A stretch of DNA of 58,404 nucleotides from Chara braunii (lineage: Eukaryota; Streptophyta; Charophyceae; Charales; Characeae): assembly GCA_003427395.1 (NCBI GenBank), contig BFEA01000674.1, forward strand, positions 465,701-524,104, read 5' to 3'. Position numbers and translations under genes: made by a program. The notes under the pieces are model-generated. The model was not told the origin of the DNA. It did not search any database and was given only the letters and a program-made list of their open reading frames with translations. Below, piece by piece: positions 54,212 to 58,404 of this stretch (positions are counted from its first letter, which is position 1; each line of letters begins with the position of its first letter).

Positions 54212-57200
54212 GGGAACCCTGCTTAAGCCCTCCTCTAAAAAAGGTCGACTTGTCGTTCGGGCCTGGGCCATCGCAGGGTCTCCTTTCCTCCCGGGAAGCC
54301 GATAGATCAGTTCCACTTCTCCCACCTGAGGGCTTTCCAGGACCTGCTCCCTCAACGCCTTGATAGCGTCAGGGTCCGCCATATCATGTGCCGCCACCAC
54401 CTCCATTGCCTTATTCACATCGTTAAGGCTAAGGGATAATACCTCGCCTACTCCTTCCTCCTTCTGCTCCTCCCGGAGTCTCCGTCGCGCGTATTCAGAC
54501 TCCTCGAAGGTAAAGGAGCCGAGGTTGAGCCTGTTCCTCTTGATAGCCTCAGGGTCCGCCATATCATGTGCCGCCACCACCTCCATTGCCTTATTCACAT
54601 CGTTAAGGCTTAGGGATAATACTTCGCCTACTCCTTCCTCTTTCTGCTCCTCCCGGAGTCTCCGTCGCGCGTATTCAGACTCCTCGAAGGTAAAGGAGCG
54701 GAGGTTGAGCCTGTTCCTCCCGCTTCCGGGTCCTGTGTTCCGGCACTTAATGATTTCATAGTTTCCACAGGCTGGATCGGACAAAGCCAGAATCATCGTC
54801 CCTTCATGCCTGTTGAAGACCAAGGTCTCCGTTCGGCAGAGGAACGACCTCCCCAGAAAAATAGGGTGGTCGACGTCGGGCATGACCAAGAAGCACGTCC
54901 GCGCCCTTACTCTCCCAATCTCTACCATTACATTAGATGCGGTGCCGCAAAAGATGGCCTTGCAGTTGGCGTCATGCAACACGCCATGGTCTGAATGGTC
55001 GACCTCCAGCCCGAGCATAGTCGCATCCCGCTCCCGGATGATGTTCATTTTCGCACCCGTGTCCACCATTGCAATGCTCGGCTGGTCCCTCACCTTCAGG
55101 TCCACCAACCTACACGCCACACATTTCCAATCCATCCTGGTGCCCGCCTCCGTCCACTCTATCTCCCTGGGCAGGATAGAGCTCAGGTGGACATTGGGCA
55201 CTAACCTCCGTGAGAGCCGCTCTTTCAGCTCGCCCCGGAGCCTCGGTGCTGACGCTAGAATGTCCTTTAAGTTCATCAGATCGTTATGGCCCTCCAAAAG
55301 CTTATCCACCATTCGCTCCATGTCAAAGCCTTCCTCCAGCCGGACTGCATAATTCTTCCTTTTTGGCACGCCGTCATGCAGACTCGACTCCACCCCTCCC
55401 TGAGCCCCTCTCTTCTTGGCCCTCTGTTCCGCCCTCCCGTCCTCCTCCTGCCGGAGCCTCTCGTCCTCTTCGTCATCACCCTCATCTTCCTCTTCTCGAA
55501 CCTCTACCACTTCCTTTCTTCGTTCGGGCTCAGGGTCCTTTCGAGGGGGCGCCCGACTGGGTGCCTGGCTAGACCCTTGACTGGTGGTAGCCTTACTTTG
55601 GCCCTTAGTCTGCGCGGCCTGTGGTGCCCTTCCATGAGATGTAGGGGGTCTGAAGGTCATCCCTGACCTAGGACCTGCCCCGGCCGTCGCCACACTTGGA
55701 CACCCTTGCGGCCCTGATGGCGATTCCGGACCGGATCCATAGAGCATCACCTCAAGAAGGTTCATTTTCCACTCCCGGGCCTCCCCGCACATCACCCTTA
55801 ATCGTTCTTGGTATTTGCCCACCTTTGCAAGCAGATCCTCCATCCTCTCCAGGATGGTCGAGGCCGACTCTCTCGCCGCCTCCTGCGCCTCATCGTCAGA
55901 CTCAACGACTATGGGCTCCTCCTTTATAGTCCCTGCCTTCAACCGCTGAGTTACTTCCTCATTTTCACCCACAATCTCCTCGACTCTTATGTCGGGGTCT
56001 TGCCTTTCCTGCCATATCCTAAANATTGTTGGGGCTGNTGGAGGCCCGGCCGNTGCCCGCCTGAGGGCCTNCTGCCTGATTCCTCCCGGGGTCTTGGGGT
56101 CAATGTGCGTTCCCCACCGATCGTATATATCCCCGTCCATACAGGTGGAGATTAATCCTGCCTTTTCGTCGTCCCGCCGCTGTTGGCAGAATCGTACGGT
56201 GTGGCCCACCTCGCCACAATGCCAACAAGTTGCGTTCCGCCAGTCGAAGCGGGGTCTCCCATACCCCTGGCCTCCTCCCTGGCTGCCTTGGCCACCTTGG
56301 TTCTGACCCCCTTGACCATTCCAGCCTCCTCCACGGCCTCCACCATTTCCTCCTCGCCCCCTGCCGCCCCCTCCTCTACCCCCTTGACCCCGGCCCCCAT
56401 TGCCCTGCCCGCCTTGTCCTTGGCCCCCTCCCCCGGCCACACTAGCTTGTGAGGCCTGCTCGGAGGGCGGCGGTTGGGCCATGGGCTGGCTTTGGGTCGC
56501 CGGGTAGCCCGGGGGGCCCATACTTGCTGATGGGCCTGAGCAGGGGACCATGTGTCCCGCGTGGGCCTGACCCCCTCCACACGAGACACAGTGGTTGCAA
56601 CTGGGCCAGGGTGCGGACTGACAGTGCGGCACCCAGTGCCCGCAAGTTGGTGGCGGCCCCATGTGCGATGGCCCTGCTGGCGCCGACGCGGCCGCGGCGA
56701 CAGGTGGTGGTGCGGCAATGCCTTGGGGAGCCTGTCCCTTCCCTGACCCCTGCCCTCCCTGCAGCAAGTTGCGCTGCTTCCTCTGGGCCTTAATCAGGTT
56801 GTGGGAGCCTGTCTCCCCTCCGCCATAGTCTTCTTGCCCAACCTCCTTATCTACTGCCCCTGACGCCCGGCCTTGGGCCACTAACACCCCTCTCTTCTGT
56901 ATCTCTGCTTCATTATCATAGCCCAGCGCCGCCAGCACGTCCGTGACTATTCTCTTCACCCCTAGGGTCCTGGATGCGGTAGCATCCCTCTCCTTCCTCT
57001 TGCGCCTTTGCAATCTCATTTGGTGCTGCTCCACCTGGTCCAGACTCCCTTCTTCCACTCCCTTGTCAATGGTTGCCCAAGAGGGCCTCTCGCTCCCTTC
57101 CCCATACTTGGTCAGCTCTGTGGCCTCCAAGCCCGTAAGCAGTCCCAGAAATGTGGCACACTGCGCCTCCTCAGAAATCCCGTGCACTTTCCTCGCCTTT

Positions 57201-57610
57201 TTCTTAAATTTGTGCACAAACGCCCCAATGGTAGAGAAGTCTTCCTTATTCATGGCCTCCAAGTCGGCCATGGTCAACTGGCCGTCCCCCAGCCTGTACT
57301 TCCTTCGCATTAGGTCCCCAAACTTTGCCCAACTGCCACCGGCGGCATCCACAATCTTAGCCACTTCCTGATGGTGGCTATGCAGGACATACCTCAGGAC
57401 CCGTTGGAGCTTGACCTCATCCGATAGCCCCACTAGTGCCTTCTCTATCAGATCCAGCCAATCAGATACCCGATCCCCTTTGAAGTGGAATATCTCGACC
57501 TTTGGGACGCTGCTCGGCGCCCTCTCGCGCTTGTCCAGGACATCGATGAGGTCATCAAGAGTCACAAGCTTCCTCCCACCGTCCGCCATCTCTTCTGGCA
57601 TTTTGGCCAC
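54191..57610 (-). CDS. gag-pro: Ty3/gypsy gag-protease polyprotein
   Basis: A 1,139-residue frame without stops. Residues ~30-230 form a gag capsid-like domain (VEIFHFKGDRVSDWLDLIEK, YVLHSHHQEVAKI, FGDLMRRKY, GAFVHKFKKKAR). Residues ~300-455 are Pro/Gln then Gly-rich. A CCHC knuckle CWHCGEVGHTVRFC is at ~461-474, followed by the DGDIYDRWGTHI block shared with the second gag. An acidic, helical linker (~560-780) precedes an aspartic protease: VDTGAKMNII with the catalytic Asp at ~850, then the FLGRSFL block. Residues 964-1083 are a 60-residue tandem duplication. The pol frame continues in the -1 register near 54,210. The first ATG (57,610) was taken as start; a second ATG three codons later is equally possible. 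Confidence 0.85.
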   Translation of the reverse strand: MAKMPEEMADGGRKLVTLDDLIDVLDKRERAPSSVPKVEIFHFKGDRVSDWLDLIEKALVGLSDEVKLQRVLRYVLHSHHQEVAKIVDAAGGSWAKFGDLMRRKYRLGDGQLTMADLEAMNKEDFSTIGAFVHKFKKKARKVHGISEEAQCATFLGLLTGLEATELTKYGEGSERPSWATIDKGVEEGSLDQVEQHQMRLQRRKRKERDATASRTLGVKRIVTDVLAALGYDNEAEIQKRGVLVAQGRASGAVDKEVGQEDYGGGETGSHNLIKAQRKQRNLLQGGQGSGKGQAPQGIAAPPPVAAAASAPAGPSHMGPPPTCGHWVPHCQSAPWPSCNHCVSCGGGQAHAGHMVPCSGPSASMGPPGYPATQSQPMAQPPPSEQASQASVAGGGGQGQGGQGNGGRGQGGRGGGGRGRGGNGGGRGGGWNGQGGQNQGGQGSQGGGQGYGRPRFDWRNATCWHCGEVGHTVRFCQQRRDDEKAGLISTCMDGDIYDRWGTHIDPKTPGGIRQXALRRAXAGPPXAPTXFRIWQERQDPDIRVEEIVGENEEVTQRLKAGTIKEEPIVVESDDEAQEAARESASTILERMEDLLAKVGKYQERLRVMCGEAREWKMNLLEVMLYGSGPESPSGPQGCPSVATAGAGPRSGMTFRPPTSHGRAPQAAQTKGQSKATTSQGSSQAPSRAPPRKDPEPERRKEVVEVREEEDEGDDEEDERLRQEEDGRAEQRAKKRGAQGGVESSLHDGVPKRKNYAVRLEEGFDMERMVDKLLEGHNDLMNLKDILASAPRLRGELKERLSRRLVPNVHLSSILPREIEWTEAGTRMDWKCVACRLVDLKVRDQPSIAMVDTGAKMNIIRERDATMLGLEVDHSDHGVLHDANCKAIFCGTASNVMVEIGRVRARTCFLVMPDVDHPIFLGRSFLCRTETLVFNRHEGTMILALSDPACGNYEIIKCRNTGPGSGRNRLNLRSFTFEESEYARRRLREEQKEEGVGEVLSLSLNDVNKAMEVVAAHDMADPEAIKRNRLNLGSFTFEESEYARRRLREEQKEEGVGEVLSLSLNDVNKAMEVVAAHDMADPDAIKALREQVLESPQVGEVELIYRLPGRKGDPAMAQARTTSRPFLEEGLSRVPKGGIRL
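54361..54720 (-). repeat. In-frame 180-bp tandem duplication between protease and RT
   Basis: Two adjacent 180-bp units (54,361-54,540 and 54,541-54,720) differ at about five positions. Both are open and encode a helical, charged 60-residue segment (SFTFEESEYARRRLREEQKE...). The length is a multiple of three and the differences are few, so it is a recent duplication that preserved the frame. Confidence 0.95.
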
Positions 57611-57982
57611 CCGCCTTCGACTTCAATCTTCCTGTTATAAGAGANGATGGGACAGAGGACCTCACTCANCGACTCAANCTTTCATGACCCTATCNAGTTG
57701 ACCACCTTAGACACCCCACACTCTAGANCTGACAGACATTCCTTCTCCCATNNCCCTTAGGCCNATCTAGATGACGCATATCCTTACCATAGAACTTCCT
57801 CNCNCACATACAGCACCCTGCTGTCAACCAAACCGCCAATCAATCAATCATCCAACCCATAGTCACCTAGATCACCTTACATACATCTCATAGTCCTTCT
57901 CTTATTCACTTATATGCCTAGTTTTCTCTCTTACTCCCATACCCGGATGTCGTTCCACCAGGGACACCGGTAGGCTTCTGTC
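57611..57982 (-). other. Untranslated leader of the large element
   Basis: About 370 bp between the primer site and the gag start with scattered Ns. No gene is present. In an LTR retrotransposon this stretch carries the packaging signal; none can be recognised by eye. Confidence 0.5.
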
Positions 57983-58001
57983 ATCCCCGGCAACGGCGCC
58001 A
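57983..58001 (-). other. Primer-binding site for tRNA-Asp
   Basis: The plus strand ATCCCCGGCAACGGCGCCA equals the last 19 bases (with CCA) of plant tRNA-Asp(GUC), so the element RNA is complementary to it. It is separated from the LTR end (CCGACA) by two bases. This fixes the element's strand as minus and the LTR border at 58,004. Confidence 0.9.
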
Positions 58002-58003
58002 CC

Positions 58004-58404
58004 TGTCGGGCGCATCGGCCCGGCACCGCACGCGGCGGCGCGGGACCCTCTCGGCCGCGTCACGCAGGAGTTGGATCCATCTCGATTTAACGCGCGAGTG
58101 GAGCTTCCTTAGGCCGCTCCGGCCGAGTGCGCCAGCCATACCTCTCGCGAGCCCCTATGACAGGACCCTCTCCGGCCTACGCGAGGCACAACTTACCTCC
58201 ACCTTACGGGACTTGTCACCTCCCTTCGGTGGGCGTATCCCCGCCGAGCTACCAGTCCACAATACGAAAGTTACTCAGTTGCAATCGTAGAGGTGGACCA
58301 GCCGAGGGCGTTTCTTGTTCGCTGTAACATAGGGGGCACGCGCGGTAATACGCCTATCGGACCCGCACGCGAACCGACATTTTGGGGGGCTGAAGTCCCA
58401 AGCG
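58004..58404 (-). mobile_element. 5' LTR of the large Ty3/gypsy element, partial (runs off the window)
   Basis: The first ~400 bp from the internal border match 38,054-38,450 at about 93% by hand count, with one 5-bp indel near 58,165. Most differences are C/T and G/A transitions. The remaining ~4.3 kb of this LTR should lie beyond the window. Confidence 0.9.

Noticed and set aside
54200-54215. Programmed -1 frameshift site at the gag-pro/pol junction
   Set aside because: Pol is in the -1 frame, but GTTCCCAAAGG does not fit the X XXY YYZ slippery rule in the gag frame, and this pol has several ordinary indels, so a mutation is as likely.

Overview
This is nuclear DNA of a eukaryote, most likely a streptophyte (plant or charophyte alga). 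The evidence is a primer-binding site matching 19 bases of the plant-type tRNA-Asp 3' end, plant-like 25S rRNA and U6 snRNA pseudogenes, GT-AG intron signals, LTR retrotransposons of Ty3/gypsy type, hAT-like elements with 8-bp target duplications, and long simple repeats next to assembly gaps. Some protein families resemble those of Chara genomes, but that species guess comes from memory and is not shown by the sequence. There are no bacterial operons, CRISPR arrays or phage modules. The window is almost entirely repeats nested in repeats; only one single-copy-looking coding region (19,588-20,739) is a candidate host gene.

Layout. 1-9,900: low-complexity DNA, short tandem duplications, a dispersed poly(A)-tailed repeat and a 45-bp-unit array. 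9,900-16,100 (+): a badly decayed Ty3/gypsy element (gag, RT, RNase H, integrase) interrupted inside RT by a 1.27-kb terminal-inverted-repeat element. 16,100-22,640: microsatellites, a 25-bp satellite, a four-membrane-span protein gene and more copies of the dispersed repeat. 22,640-26,180: GC-rich TIR elements and three copies of a hammerhead-ribozyme-like core. 26,180-28,340: a LINE fragment, a repeat with tRNA-like pol III boxes, a 25S rRNA fragment next to a U6 5' fragment, and a gypsy scrap. 29,865-32,235: a second large TIR element with a 10-bp direct repeat at its borders.

33,048-58,404 is dominated by one very large Ty3/gypsy element on the minus strand. Its 3' LTR is 38,054-42,798 (4.7 kb); its 5' LTR starts at 58,004 and leaves the window. 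Reading leftward from 58,003 come the tRNA-Asp primer site, gag-protease, RT, RNase H and integrase (pol broken by stops and frameshifts), and then, unusually, a second gag-like gene with its own CCHC knuckle. After that come a U6-derived tandem array, a copy of the pol III repeat, a polypurine tract and the 3' LTR. An older, AT-decayed copy of the same LTR lies tail-to-tail with it (33,048-38,045) and carries nested hAT-like insertions.

The most unusual signals are (1) an array of hairpins inside the LTR with a constant 17-base core and arms that differ from copy to copy yet stay complementary, (2) the gag-pol-gag2 layout with a possible intron starting right after the pol stop, (3) the U6-derived array and the 25S/U6 junction, and (4) the repeated hammerhead-like cores.
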